The notes beneath the pieces were generated by a model. The model did not search any database. It was given only the letters and a program-made list of their open reading frames with translations, and was not told the origin of the DNA. The translations under genes and the position numbers were made by a program. Positions 8,972-18,639 of a stretch of DNA of 64,000 nucleotides are shown piece after piece (the stretch's first letter is position 1; every line of letters starts with the position of its first letter). Source of the DNA: an uncultured Phycisphaeraceae bacterium (GTDB taxonomy: Bacteria; Planctomycetota; Phycisphaerae; Phycisphaerales; UBA1924); NCBI GenBank assembly GCA_937899905.1, contig CALCCF010000099.1, positions 1-64,000 on the forward strand. The letters run 5' to 3'.

Positions 8972-11209
8972 ATGACCATCGCATCGACTACGACGAACGG
9001 CTCACTCAATGGATCGCACGGTTCTTCCGGCGGCGGTAGCGCGCAGATCGGCACCAAGGCCGCGTCGAGCGTGGATCCGCTGCGCGTCCTACGGAAGTAC
9101 AAGTTTGCGTTCGTTATCGCCGCCATTATCGGTGGTGTCTTGGGCGTCGGTGCCCACTTTGCGCTCGCCGAGTTCCGACCGACGTGGTCTACTCCGGTGA
9201 TCTACAAGTGCTATCCGCCCCAAACCGAGCCAAACCCCGACGAGCTTCGCATCGATGACGACGAGTTCGAGCGCTTCATGGCGACCGAGTCGGCCATGAT
9301 GGTGTCCGAGAACGTGCTGCGTGTAGCCGTTGAGAACCCGCGTCTGCTGAATGAAGCTCCGCGGTGGATCTCCCGGTACACCGAAGGCGGCGTTGTTGAC
9401 ATTGGCCGGGCAGCCATCGCGCTCGAAGAACAGGTTGGCGCACGTGTCATGCCCGGTACCGACCTCATCAGCATGACCGTCCGCTGGCGAGATCGCGATG
9501 AGGTCGCCACGATCGCCGAGGTGCTCAGCAGCGCGTATCTCCAAGATCTGCGTCGGCGTGGGTCCCGGTCGATGTCCGAGCGGCGAGACGCCGTGGAGCA
9601 GGCTATTCGTGGCCTGGAGGACGACTTCTCGCAGGCGGATCGGCGCCGCAGTGAGCTGGTTTCCTCTGCCCAGATGGACGTGCTGGACATTAACCAGAGC
9701 CAAGAGCGCGCCGAGATGATGATCGTGATCGGGGCCTTTCAGGAGCTTGGCCTTCAGCTCGAGGCCGTGCTGTCTCAGAAGGCCGAGATGGAAGCGCAGC
9801 TGGGCAACCCCGGCGGCCTGCAGTTCAACGAGACGCTGCGGGCCCAGGTCGAGCTCCAGCCGCTCGTCCAGAACCTGCGATCGCAGGTCGTGTTCCTGCA
9901 GGCGCAGCGTGCTACCGAGCGCGAGCGTCTTTCGGAGGACAACCCGACGATCCGGCGCATCGACGACCAGATCGCCGCGCTCAATCGCAGCCTTGATCAA
10001 GAGCGTCAGAAGCTCCTCTTCGAGCTGTTCCAGACCCAGCTTGATCAGCTTCGGCTTGCCGAGAGCCAGATCAGAGCCCAGATGGCGAGCCTCGCCGGGC
10101 GTCGTACACAGCTGGGCATGCGTCTGCAGGAGCTGGTGTTCGCCGAGACTGAGCTGAATGACATCGAGATGCGGATGGGGCAGATCCTCGAACTCCAGCA
10201 GGACTTCGAGACCGACCTTCGCATGCTCGACGCCACGGCCGCTCTTGCGACGGCTTCGCGTGTCGACGTTATCCAGTCCGCGCGCGTGCCCACGCAGATG
10301 AGCTTTCCGAAGATTTACATCGTGGTGCCCGCGGGCGTGTTCCTGCTCGTTGGCCTTACTGCGGGAATCGCGTACCTCATCGAGATGGTCGATCAGCGTG
10401 TCAAGAGCCCGGCGGACATCGCCGCCCTGCCAAGCGTGCGCATCCTCGGTATGATCCCGCACGTCAGCGAGGATCCGGCGCGTATCGACTCGCCAGAACG
10501 AGTGTTCGCCGAGCAGCCACTCACCACGATGAGCGAGAGCTATCGCCACGTTCGCGGTGCGGTGGTCAAGCGGATGAAGGCGGGCGGGCACAAGTCGCTG
10601 CTAGTCGTTCCGGCGATGCCGGGATCGGGAAGCACGACGGTGGCCAGCAACGTTGCCGAGGCACTGGCCGCGGCGGAGAACCGCGTGATCCTGATCGACG
10701 CAAACATGCGGCGACCGCGCGTACACGAGGTCTTCGGTCTGCCGACCGGTCCCGGCGTGGGCGAGATGCTCGCCGGCGCTTCGCTCGCGGATGTCGCCCA
10801 GAAGACGGGCAACCCGAACCTGCGTGTGATCACCTCGGGCGCTCCGAGCGAGCGTCAGCTTGAGGCGCTCGCGACGGGCGGCATCGCCAAGCTGATCAAC
10901 CAGGCTGCGGCCGAGGCCGACTTCGTGATCATCGATGTGGCGCCGGCAACGGTGTCGGGCGACGCCCAGGCGTTGGCCCAGGTTGTGGATTCATCGATGC
11001 TCGTGGCTCGTGCCTTTGGCGAGACGCGCGGCCAGATTGGCCGTCTGTCGCGGGAACTCGACGAGCAGCCGGCCCGGTACCTGGGTGTGCTGGTGAATGC
11101 CGCACGCAGCGCCACCGGCGGCTATCTGCGGGGTAACCTCCGAGCCGGCCACAGCTACACGGCCAAGAGCGTGCCCTCGACGAAGGCAAAGGCGAAGGCC
11201 AAGGCCTGA
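8972..11209 (+). CDS. Wzz/Wzc-like chain-length protein with degenerate ATPase domain
   Basis: A 745-residue protein with the layout of a bacterial tyrosine kinase/polysaccharide co-polymerase: Ser/Gly-rich cytoplasmic N-terminus, TM1 (about 48-68), a long extracytoplasmic coiled-coil Wzz-type region, TM2 (about 449-472) and a C-terminal P-loop domain. In the P-loop the usual PGEGKST reads PGSGSTT (550-556), so the catalytic Walker A lysine is Ser554. The Walker A' (VILIDANMRRP, near 573) and Walker B (FVIIDVAPA, near 651) stretches persist. The C-terminus has no tyrosine cluster, only a Lys/Ala-rich tail. The fold is thus kept while kinase activity is doubtful; it may control polymer length structurally. 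It sits 176 bp after the TPR gene in the EPS locus. Confidence 0.88.
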   Translation: MTIASTTTNGSLNGSHGSSGGGSAQIGTKAASSVDPLRVLRKYKFAFVIAAIIGGVLGVGAHFALAEFRPTWSTPVIYKCYPPQTEPNPDELRIDDDEFERFMATESAMMVSENVLRVAVENPRLLNEAPRWISRYTEGGVVDIGRAAIALEEQVGARVMPGTDLISMTVRWRDRDEVATIAEVLSSAYLQDLRRRGSRSMSERRDAVEQAIRGLEDDFSQADRRRSELVSSAQMDVLDINQSQERAEMMIVIGAFQELGLQLEAVLSQKAEMEAQLGNPGGLQFNETLRAQVELQPLVQNLRSQVVFLQAQRATERERLSEDNPTIRRIDDQIAALNRSLDQERQKLLFELFQTQLDQLRLAESQIRAQMASLAGRRTQLGMRLQELVFAETELNDIEMRMGQILELQQDFETDLRMLDATAALATASRVDVIQSARVPTQMSFPKIYIVVPAGVFLLVGLTAGIAYLIEMVDQRVKSPADIAALPSVRILGMIPHVSEDPARIDSPERVFAEQPLTTMSESYRHVRGAVVKRMKAGGHKSLLVVPAMPGSGSTTVASNVAEALAAAENRVILIDANMRRPRVHEVFGLPTGPGVGEMLAGASLADVAQKTGNPNLRVITSGAPSERQLEALATGGIAKLINQAAAEADFVIIDVAPATVSGDAQALAQVVDSSMLVARAFGETRGQIGRLSRELDEQPARYLGVLVNAARSATGGYLRGNLRAGHSYTAKSVPSTKAKAKAKA

Positions 11210-11259
11210 GTCACAGCGAGTCTGGCTAGGGCCGCCACACGGCGCGGGAGAGATCGGTC

Positions 11260-12276
11260 TTGCATGACGACGCCCCTAACGCTTCGGGACGGCCCGGCCG
11301 GGCGCTCGTCACGGGCGGTGCGGGGTTTATCGGCTCCCACCTCGTCGACCGCCTGCTCGCGCGCGGGGATGAGGTGGTTGTCGTCGATGACCTCTCAACT
11401 GGTGTCCGTGAGAATCTCCCGGCGTCGCACTCGCGACTGGCATTTGTGCAGGCCGACCTGCGCGAATGGCTCAATGCTGGAGCGGCTGAAGCCGGGCAGT
11501 TTGGCGAGATCTACCACATGGCGGCGGCCGTTGGAGTCGAGCTGATCATCACTGACCCGATCGGCAGTATCGAGACCAACACCGAGCAGACCAGCGCGTT
11601 GCTCCGTTACGCCTCGGGCGGTCGGGCGGGCACGCCAGCGGTCGTCGTGGCCAGCAGCTCCGAGGTGTACGGCAAGAGCGAACGCGTGCCATTCCGCGAA
11701 GATGACGATGTCGTCTACGGTCCGACCACGGCCACGCGCTGGTCGTACGCGTGCTCGAAGGCGCTCGATGAGTACCTGGCCTTGGCGCATCACCGCGCCC
11801 AGGGACTTGGTGTCGTGGTCGCGAGGTTGTTCAATACGGTCGGCCCCCGACAGATCGGCCGGTACGGCATGGTGCTGCCGAGGTTCGTTGCGGCGGCACT
11901 CGCCAGTGAGCCGCTTCGAGTCTTTGGTGACGGTGAGCAGGTTCGTTGCTTCTGCGATGTGCGCGATGTCTCGAGGGCCTTGATCGGTCTTGTTGGCACT
12001 CCCGCGGCGCATGGCGGAATCTACAACGTTGGCAGCTCTGCCGACATCTCGATCATCGATCTCGCTGGCCGCGTTGTCGATGTGCTGGGCTCGTCGTCCA
12101 AGATCGATCTCGTGCCCTACGACGAGGCATATGGCCCCGGCTTTGAGGACCTGCGCCGCCGCGTGCCGGATCTCGCTCGGCTCCGTTCCGCCATCGACTT
12201 TCGCCCTGAGCACGATCTCGATTCCACGATCCGGGCCGTCGCCGAAGCGATGGGACCGGCGGGAGTCTCGCGATGA
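11260..12276 (+). CDS. NAD-dependent sugar-nucleotide epimerase/dehydratase
   Basis: Extended short-chain dehydrogenase acting on nucleotide sugars, probably UDP-hexose or UDP-hexuronate, to supply the EPS pathway. It has 338 residues. The Rossmann motif GGAGFIGSH (19-27) binds NAD, and the catalytic YxxxK is Tyr163/Lys167, with SSSEVYG upstream supplying the Ser. The GPTTATRWSYACSKALDE and ARLFNTVGPRQ stretches resemble UDP-glucuronate decarboxylases and UDP-glucose 4-epimerases, so substrate choice stays open. The start is TTG at 11260 after GGGAGAG; no in-frame ATG sits nearby. Its stop overlaps the next start by 4 bp. Confidence 0.88.
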   Translation: MHDDAPNASGRPGRALVTGGAGFIGSHLVDRLLARGDEVVVVDDLSTGVRENLPASHSRLAFVQADLREWLNAGAAEAGQFGEIYHMAAAVGVELIITDPIGSIETNTEQTSALLRYASGGRAGTPAVVVASSSEVYGKSERVPFREDDDVVYGPTTATRWSYACSKALDEYLALAHHRAQGLGVVVARLFNTVGPRQIGRYGMVLPRFVAAALASEPLRVFGDGEQVRCFCDVRDVSRALIGLVGTPAAHGGIYNVGSSADISIIDLAGRVVDVLGSSSKIDLVPYDEAYGPGFEDLRRRVPDLARLRSAIDFRPEHDLDSTIRAVAEAMGPAGVSR

Positions 12277-13622
12277 TCGAGCTGCTGGCCGCAACCATGC
12301 CCGGACTCGTTCCGCCCGAAGCATCGGGGGCCGCCGATGCGCTCGCTGCCGACGAGCAACTTGCCACGACCGGTTTATCGATCTTCCACCGCTACATTTG
12401 GGTATTCATCGCGGCGTTCGCCATCACGATCATCGCGACTCCGATCGTGCGTCGGGTTGCGCTCGCCTCGGGCATCATCGATCGACCGAGTGATCCGCGG
12501 AAGGTCCACCGCGTCCCGGTGGCGTACCTCGGCGGGTTGGCCGTGTTCCTCGGCATCATGGGCGGCACGCTTGTGAGCTACCTTGCCACGGCCTGGGGCG
12601 ACCTCGGCGTGGTCTATCCCAGTGAGCACATGGTCGATGGCGACCACCACGCTGTGGTCCCGATCAGCGTGCTGCTGGGCATGACCATCATCGTGATCGT
12701 TGGGCTGCTCGATGACGCGGTGGGCATCCGGCCCGGTCTCAAGATCAGCGGCCAGCTCGTGGCCGCGGCGGCGCTAGCCATTGAGAACGTCGGCGTGCGT
12801 GTCGCCCAGGGCGTCCTGCGACCCGTGGGCGAGGCCCTTGTCAGCATGGGCGTGCTCGAGAACAGCGATCTGGTCTTTTTCATCCCGATTCCGGGTTTTG
12901 AGGCGCCGATCCAACTCAGCTTGGTCTATTGGGCGGGTGCCGCCGTCATCGCGATCTTTGTGATCGGCGCGTGCAACGCGGCCAACCTCATCGACGGCCT
13001 CGATGGCCTGCTCACAGGCTCGACGGCCATCACGGTGATGGGCCTCACGATCCTCGCGCTCTCGCTCGCCGTCATCGATCAAGGGCCACGGGACGCCCAG
13101 CGGATCGTCCTGTGCCTGGCGGTGCTGGGGGCCTGCATGGGCTTCCTGCCGCACAATTTCAATCCCGCGTCGATCTTCCTTGGCGATTGCGGATCGATGC
13201 TGCTGGGCTACTGCGCCATCGTGATCATCCTGACGCTGGGCGACATGGGCCAGACCCACCTGGTTTTGGCCGGGCTCATGATGTTCGCGATCCCCATCAT
13301 CGATAGCGTGCTGGCCATCGTTCGCCGCCGGATGAGTGGCAAGAGCATCACCGACGCCGACGACCAGCACCTGCACCACATGCTCAAGCGGTCTCTGGGT
13401 GTTAAGGGGGCCGTATTCGCGCTCTATGGCATCACGGCATGCTTCACGGCGCTGGGTCTGGCTATGAGCCTGAGCCGTGCCCGGGTTGTGTACGCCCTGG
13501 CGCTTCTTGTCGTGTGTTACGTGGGCGTGACTGCGATTAAGATCAGCCGCCGGCAGTACCTGGAGAGCCAGGCGAGCCTCGCGATCGACCGAGCCGACGA
13601 ACCCGCCCGGTCGGCCTCGTGA
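12273..13622 (+). CDS. Polyprenyl-phosphate sugar-1-phosphate transferase (WecA/TagO/MraY family)
   Basis: Integral membrane enzyme that moves a HexNAc-1-phosphate (or similar) from a UDP-sugar to undecaprenyl phosphate, the first step of polymer assembly. It has 449 residues and about 10-11 transmembrane segments. Family signatures: DPRKVHRVPVAYLGG in the first cytoplasmic loop, LLDDAVGIRPGLK, NLIDGLDGLLTG, FLGDCGSMLLGY, and the late DADDQHLHHMLKR loop that sets WecA/TagO-type enzymes apart from MraY. It is translationally coupled to the epimerase (ATGA overlap), which suggests that the epimerase makes its donor sugar. It ends 64 bp before the ParA-like gene. Confidence 0.9.
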   Translation: MIELLAATMPGLVPPEASGAADALAADEQLATTGLSIFHRYIWVFIAAFAITIIATPIVRRVALASGIIDRPSDPRKVHRVPVAYLGGLAVFLGIMGGTLVSYLATAWGDLGVVYPSEHMVDGDHHAVVPISVLLGMTIIVIVGLLDDAVGIRPGLKISGQLVAAAALAIENVGVRVAQGVLRPVGEALVSMGVLENSDLVFFIPIPGFEAPIQLSLVYWAGAAVIAIFVIGACNAANLIDGLDGLLTGSTAITVMGLTILALSLAVIDQGPRDAQRIVLCLAVLGACMGFLPHNFNPASIFLGDCGSMLLGYCAIVIILTLGDMGQTHLVLAGLMMFAIPIIDSVLAIVRRRMSGKSITDADDQHLHHMLKRSLGVKGAVFALYGITACFTALGLAMSLSRARVVYALALLVVCYVGVTAIKISRRQYLESQASLAIDRADEPARSAS

Positions 13623-13671
13623 GCCGCGGACCGCAACGCCGGATTTTCGAGCCGGATTCGCCGCGATTTGC

Positions 13672-13680
13672 TGATAGAAT
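13672..13680 (+). promoter_or_regulatory. Extended -10 box of the ParA-like gene
   Basis: TGATAGAAT matches an extended -10 (TGn then TAGAAT, 13675-13680). It ends 6 nt before the ATG at 13687, and no Shine-Dalgarno lies between them. This predicts a transcript that starts at or beside the start codon. Confidence 0.5.
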
Positions 13681-13686
13681 CGCGCG

Positions 13687-14756
<1,070 letters not shown>

Positions 14757-14760
<4 letters not shown>

Positions 14761-15152
14761 TCGAGCGGTTCCGGTCGGCCTTGAGGATCATCTTCGTCGT
14801 CTATGCGCTCGTGCTCTTTGCCGCCACGCACAAGCCGGGCGTCGATGTCAACGTGGTCCCGGGTATCCGGCTGGACCTGTTCATCCACGCCGCCGCGTTC
14901 GGCCTGTGGAATGTGTTGCTCGGTCTGACCATGTGGCTCGGCGACGCCGCACGAATCCGTGGTTTGGCGGCGTTGCTCGCTGTGGGCGTGGCGTATGCCA
15001 TCATCGATGAGGCCACGCAGGCCGTGCCGATATTCGATCGAGTGTTCGATGTGAAGGACATGGTGGCCAACATCGGTGGGGTCGTGCTGGGGGGCGCCGC
15101 GGTCTCGGCGTTCGCGCGGTGGTCGGGCGTCAACCAGCCGGATCAGGCATGA
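14757..15152 (+). CDS. VanZ-like membrane protein
   Basis: Small 131-residue protein with about four transmembrane helices. VanZ-family features are visible: LFAATHKPG in the first loop, an Asp/His-containing helix (LDLFIHAAAFG), DEATQ near residue 83 and the conserved D-x2-A/D-x3-N-x-G ending (VKDMVANIGGVVLGG). The start is GTG at 14757, overlapping the ParA-like stop (GTGA). Its own stop overlaps the MurJ start (ATGA). VanZ-like proteins are common companions of exosortase/EPS loci. Their function is not settled beyond teicoplanin resistance in enterococci. Confidence 0.8.
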
Positions 15153-16732
15153 GCGCGACGCTGGCTCGAGCGTTTCGCGTTGTCTCGTCGCTGACGCTGC
15201 TCTCGCGCGTGCTCGGTATGGTGCGCGACATCGTGACGGCCCGGTTGTTTGGCGATACGGCCATCGGCTCCTCGTTCGCCGCGGCATTCGCCGTGCCAAA
15301 TACCTTCCGCCGCCTGTTCGGCGAAGGGGCGCTGGCGGCTGCGTTCGTGCCCGAGTACGCCTCACTCGTCGAGCGAGATCCGCGGGCCGCCGACCGGTTC
15401 GCGTCGTTCACCGTTGGGCTCATCGGCCTGGCCACCGCGGCCTTGGCGATGCTTGGTGAAATCGGCCTGTGGGTCGCATTGTCCTTTGCCGAGCCGGGTG
15501 GCACGAAGCACTTTTCGATCGCCCTGATCATGGTCGCGCTGCCCTTCATGCCGCTTATCTGCGTTGCAGCGACCCTTGCGGGCATGCTTCAGACCCATGG
15601 CCGATTCGGCCCGCCGGCTGCCCAGCCGATCGTGCTCAATACACTGGTCCTCGCGGCGACGGGGCTGCACGCGGTGGACTCACAGGCCTCGCTCGAGTCG
15701 GCCGCCATGCTGCTCTGCGGTGCAGTCGTCTTCTCGGGCGTGGTCCAGGTCGCGTGGAGCCTCTGGGCCCTTCGGCCGCTTGTGCATTGGACGCGTGTGC
15801 TTGCGGGCGTGGGTGGGAGTGCCAAGACTCTCTTGCGGCGCTGGGCGGGCGCGACGATCGGATTGGGTACGCTGCAGGCCAGCGCCCTGCTCGACGTGCT
15901 GCTCGCGATGTGGCCGATCTGGTTCGGCGCGACGATGTTCGGCCTGGTGTACCCGCTCGATGAGCAGTCGAACGCCGTCTTGTTCTACGCGCAACGCTTG
16001 TACCAGTTTCCGCTGGGCGTGTTCGGTATCGCCGTGGCCACCGTCGCGTTCCCGTTGCTGAGTCGGCTCACCACCGATCGCGAACGCTTCCACGGCGCGC
16101 TCGTCGACGCGCTCTCGCTCTCGCTGGCCATCGCCCTACCCGCGAGCGTCGGGCTGGTGCTGGTCTCGAGCGATCTCACGGCTGTTCTCTTTGGCGGATG
16201 GGGAGCGTTCAGCGAAGCCGGCGCGGACCGCGCTGCTGCCGCGCTCATCGGATATGCCGCTTGTGTGTGGGCGTATGGCTGCAACCAAGTGCTAACGCGG
16301 GCGTTCTACGCGATTGGCGATACGCGGACGCCCGCCTTTGTCTCTTTGTTTACGCTCGCGGCCAACCTCGCGCTCAACCTCTCGCTCATCTGGTTTCTCC
16401 GCGAGGCCGGGCTCGCGTGGGCGACCGCGATCGCCGCGACCGTGCAGACTGGCATCCTCCTGCTGCTGCTCGCCAAGAAGCACGGCGTCCATGTCGTCGG
16501 CGAGTCGATCTCCCGTGGCTGGAAGGCCCTGCCCTGCGTGGCGGTCATGGCGATCGCGGTGGGAGTCGTGCTGCTCGTTTGGTCGGGTGAGGAATCTTGG
16601 TCGACGAGGGCGCTCCGCCTTGCCGTCTGCGTGTGCCTGGGGGCCCTGGTGTACGGGGCCGTTGCGTGGGCCATCGGCTACCGTGAACTCGCGCGAGCAT
16701 TGCAACGCAAGGGAAGCACCGATGACCGTTGA
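15149..16732 (+). CDS. murJ: MurJ/MviN-family lipid flippase
   Basis: MOP-superfamily flippase that moves lipid II, or a related lipid-linked saccharide, across the inner membrane. It has 527 residues and about 14 hydrophobic helices. The N-terminal stretch (TLLSRVLGMVRDIVTARLFG) and the following FAVPNTFRRLFGEGALAAAF are hallmark MurJ sequences and include the conserved arginines of the central cavity. The start is ATG 15149, overlapping the VanZ stop; an in-frame GTG further upstream is less likely. The gene overlaps the following SDR by 11 bp. Because the EPS locus is so close, it could serve either peptidoglycan or EPS precursors. The MurJ-like N-terminus favours lipid II. Confidence 0.9.
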   Translation: MSATLARAFRVVSSLTLLSRVLGMVRDIVTARLFGDTAIGSSFAAAFAVPNTFRRLFGEGALAAAFVPEYASLVERDPRAADRFASFTVGLIGLATAALAMLGEIGLWVALSFAEPGGTKHFSIALIMVALPFMPLICVAATLAGMLQTHGRFGPPAAQPIVLNTLVLAATGLHAVDSQASLESAAMLLCGAVVFSGVVQVAWSLWALRPLVHWTRVLAGVGGSAKTLLRRWAGATIGLGTLQASALLDVLLAMWPIWFGATMFGLVYPLDEQSNAVLFYAQRLYQFPLGVFGIAVATVAFPLLSRLTTDRERFHGALVDALSLSLAIALPASVGLVLVSSDLTAVLFGGWGAFSEAGADRAAAALIGYAACVWAYGCNQVLTRAFYAIGDTRTPAFVSLFTLAANLALNLSLIWFLREAGLAWATAIAATVQTGILLLLLAKKHGVHVVGESISRGWKALPCVAVMAIAVGVVLLVWSGEESWSTRALRLAVCVCLGALVYGAVAWAIGYRELARALQRKGSTDDR

Positions 16733-17555
16733 TCTGAACGGGAAGCCGATCGCGATCGCGGGAGCCAGCAGTGGTATTGGTCGCGCTACCGCGATCGCGT
16801 GCGCTCGGGCAGGCATGCCCGTCGCAATCGGTGCTCGCCGGACGGAAAAGCTGCACGCCGTTGCGAGCGAGATCGAGTCTGTGGGTGGTCGCGCCGTTGC
16901 GATCGAGCTCGACGTCACCAGCGATGCATCGAGCACGGCGTTCATCGAGCGAGCCGAGGGGGAACTGGGTCCGCTGCACGCTGTGTTCGCCAACGCGGGA
17001 TTCGGATTCGAACGGCCGGTACACGAAACAACGGACGCAGACATGCGCGAGATCTTCGAGGCCAACTTCTTCGGCACGCTCGCCGTGCTCAACCCGGCGG
17101 TCGCCCGGTTCATCGAGCGCCGCTCGGGCCACGTCCTCATCTGCTCGAGCAGCATCGGAAAGGTCGGCATCCCCGGATACGGCGCGTATTGCGCGACGAA
17201 GGCGGCCCAGTCCCACGTTGGCCGAGCGATGCGCCACGAGCTCAAGCCGCTGGGCATCGACGTTTCGACGGTCTACCCCATCGGCACCAGGACCGAGTTC
17301 TTCGACGAGGCCCGCCGACGCAGCGGGGGTGGCAGTCTTGTCGAGAACACTCCCAAGGCGTTCATGCAGCCACCCGAGCGTGTCGCGCGGGCCATCGTGG
17401 CTTGCTTGCGGCGGCCGCGCACCGAGGTGTGGACGAGCTGGACGAGCCGGATCATGCTGGGGGCCCTGTCGACGTTCCCGCGGTTGGGGGACATCGCCCT
17501 CGATCGGATCGCGCGGCGTCAGGCCGAGATCAACCGTAGGGCTGGGGATGCCTGA
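16722..17555 (+). CDS. Short-chain dehydrogenase/reductase
   Basis: Classical SDR of 277 residues. The NAD(P) motif is GASSGIG (14-20), the active site is YCATK with Tyr156 and Lys160, and the catalytic serine lies in CSSSIGK about 12 residues earlier. NAGFGFERP is the usual NAG motif. The extra C-terminal 60 residues (PPERVARAIVACLRRPR and so on) resemble the DltE/short-chain reductases that often act on lipids or acyl groups. The substrate cannot be read from sequence. The start ATG 16722 lies inside the murJ 3' end (11-bp overlap), so it is cotranscribed with the ParA-VanZ-MurJ unit. Confidence 0.85.
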   Translation: MTVDLNGKPIAIAGASSGIGRATAIACARAGMPVAIGARRTEKLHAVASEIESVGGRAVAIELDVTSDASSTAFIERAEGELGPLHAVFANAGFGFERPVHETTDADMREIFEANFFGTLAVLNPAVARFIERRSGHVLICSSSIGKVGIPGYGAYCATKAAQSHVGRAMRHELKPLGIDVSTVYPIGTRTEFFDEARRRSGGGSLVENTPKAFMQPPERVARAIVACLRRPRTEVWTSWTSRIMLGALSTFPRLGDIALDRIARRQAEINRRAGDA

Positions 17556-17683
17556 GCCACCTCCGCACGCAAGATCTCTTGTGTTTGCGGGGTGATGGCG
17601 GTAATCTGGTCAGGGGAAGAGGCCTCATGGGGCCATCTGGCACACGCACGCAGCACGCTCGCCCCGAGCACAGAGGAGGTCAT

Positions 17684-18559
17684 ATGCAACGCAGAATTCT
17701 TGGCATCGGAGCCATCTTGTCGCTTGCGGGATCGGCTATCGCTCAGGACGTCGCGTTCGTCGCGGCCGCCACGTCGGCCCAGCTCCAGGAGATCCAGCGC
17801 GTCGTCGAAGCCACCGGGCTCTTCAACAGTGTCTCGACCATCGATACCAGTTCCGTGACACCCACGGTTGACGATCTCTCGGACTTCGATGCCGTCATGG
17901 TCTGGACGAATCTCACGCCCGACCAGCCGGACGCCTTCGGCGATGCTCTTGCGGACTACGTCGACGCCGGCGGCGGTGTCGTGGTCGCGGTGTTCGCCAA
18001 CAGCAGCACAACAGCCGACCGAGATATCGCTGGGCGATGGCGTGGCAATCCCGAGTACGAGGTCATCGTGCCTCGGAGCGGAAACCGTCAGGGGGCGGCT
18101 TCCTTGGGCACGATCCTGGAGCCAGACAACCCGATCGTCGACGGCGTGTCAACGTTCTTCGGCGGCACTTCGAGTTGGAGGCCCAGCGTCACGAGGCTGA
18201 CGGCGGGTGCTCGGGCGATCGCCGAGTGGGACGATGGTCGTGTGCTCGTGGCGGTGGGGGCGAACGAGAAGCGTGTCGATCTCGGTTTCTACCCGCCTCC
18301 GAGCACGGTCTCCTCTAGTTTCTGGGACATCGATACAGACGGCGATCTGCTTCTGGCTCAGTCGCTGCTCTTCGTTGCCGGCAGGGGCGGGTGTCGAGCC
18401 GACCTTGATGGAGATGGTCAGCTGAGCCTCTTCGACTTCTTGGCTTTCCAGAACTTGTTCGACGCTGGCGATCTCACGGCTGACTTCGATGGAGACGGCG
18501 ACTTGACGCTCTTCGACTTCTTAGCCTTCCAGAACGAGTTTGATGTCGGCTGCGACTAA
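17684..18559 (+). CDS. Secreted protein with GC-type dockerin-like C-terminus
   Basis: Exported 291-residue protein. A short Sec signal peptide (about residues 1-20, ending SAIAQ) follows ATG 17684, which sits behind a good GAGGAGG ribosome-binding site. Residues 20-225 have an alpha/beta pattern: DDLSDFDAVMVWTNLT and ADYVDAGGGVVVAVF look like the core strands of a glutamine-amidotransferase-like or ThuA-like fold, though no catalytic nucleophile is evident. The last 55 residues are a duplicated DxDGDGxLxxFDFLAFQ calcium-loop repeat ending VGCD. Such tails occur on many secreted planctomycete proteins and are thought to sort or anchor them. A strong terminator follows the gene. Confidence 0.82.
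   Translation: MQRRILGIGAILSLAGSAIAQDVAFVAAATSAQLQEIQRVVEATGLFNSVSTIDTSSVTPTVDDLSDFDAVMVWTNLTPDQPDAFGDALADYVDAGGGVVVAVFANSSTTADRDIAGRWRGNPEYEVIVPRSGNRQGAASLGTILEPDNPIVDGVSTFFGGTSSWRPSVTRLTAGARAIAEWDDGRVLVAVGANEKRVDLGFYPPPSTVSSSFWDIDTDGDLLLAQSLLFVAGRGGCRADLDGDGQLSLFDFLAFQNLFDAGDLTADFDGDGDLTLFDFLAFQNEFDVGCD
18392..18556 (+). repeat. Paired dockerin-like repeat, copy 1
   Basis: Encodes Cys-x-Ala, then two units of DxDGDG(Q/D)L(S/T)LFDFLAFQN(L/E)FD, ending Val-Gly-Cys-Asp. Each unit carries Asp at EF-hand loop positions 1, 3, 5 and 12. It is one of three near-identical copies in the window (also 35874-36035 and 37398-37562). Confidence 0.85.
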
Positions 18560-18582
18560 TCGCCGAGTGACGACACCAATGA

Positions 18583-18612
18583 AAACGGCCCCGCTTCACA
18601 GCGGGGCCGTTT
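18583..18612. terminator. Bidirectional intrinsic terminator
   Basis: A perfect 12-bp stem (AAACGGCCCCGC and its complement, 18583-18594 and 18601-18612) with the 6-nt loop TTCACA. The A-run on the left arm and TTT on the right give short U-tracts in both directions. It lies between two convergent genes (dockerin protein and metalloprotease) and should terminate both. Confidence 0.85.
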
Positions 18613-18639
18613 CGTTTGGGTCTTTCAAATCCGTGTGGA

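Noticed and set aside
4146-8984. Long minus-strand open frames opposite the giant TPR gene
   Set aside because: Composition is Arg/Ala/His-rich antisense without domains; the plus strand has clear TPR periodicity and a good ribosome-binding site.
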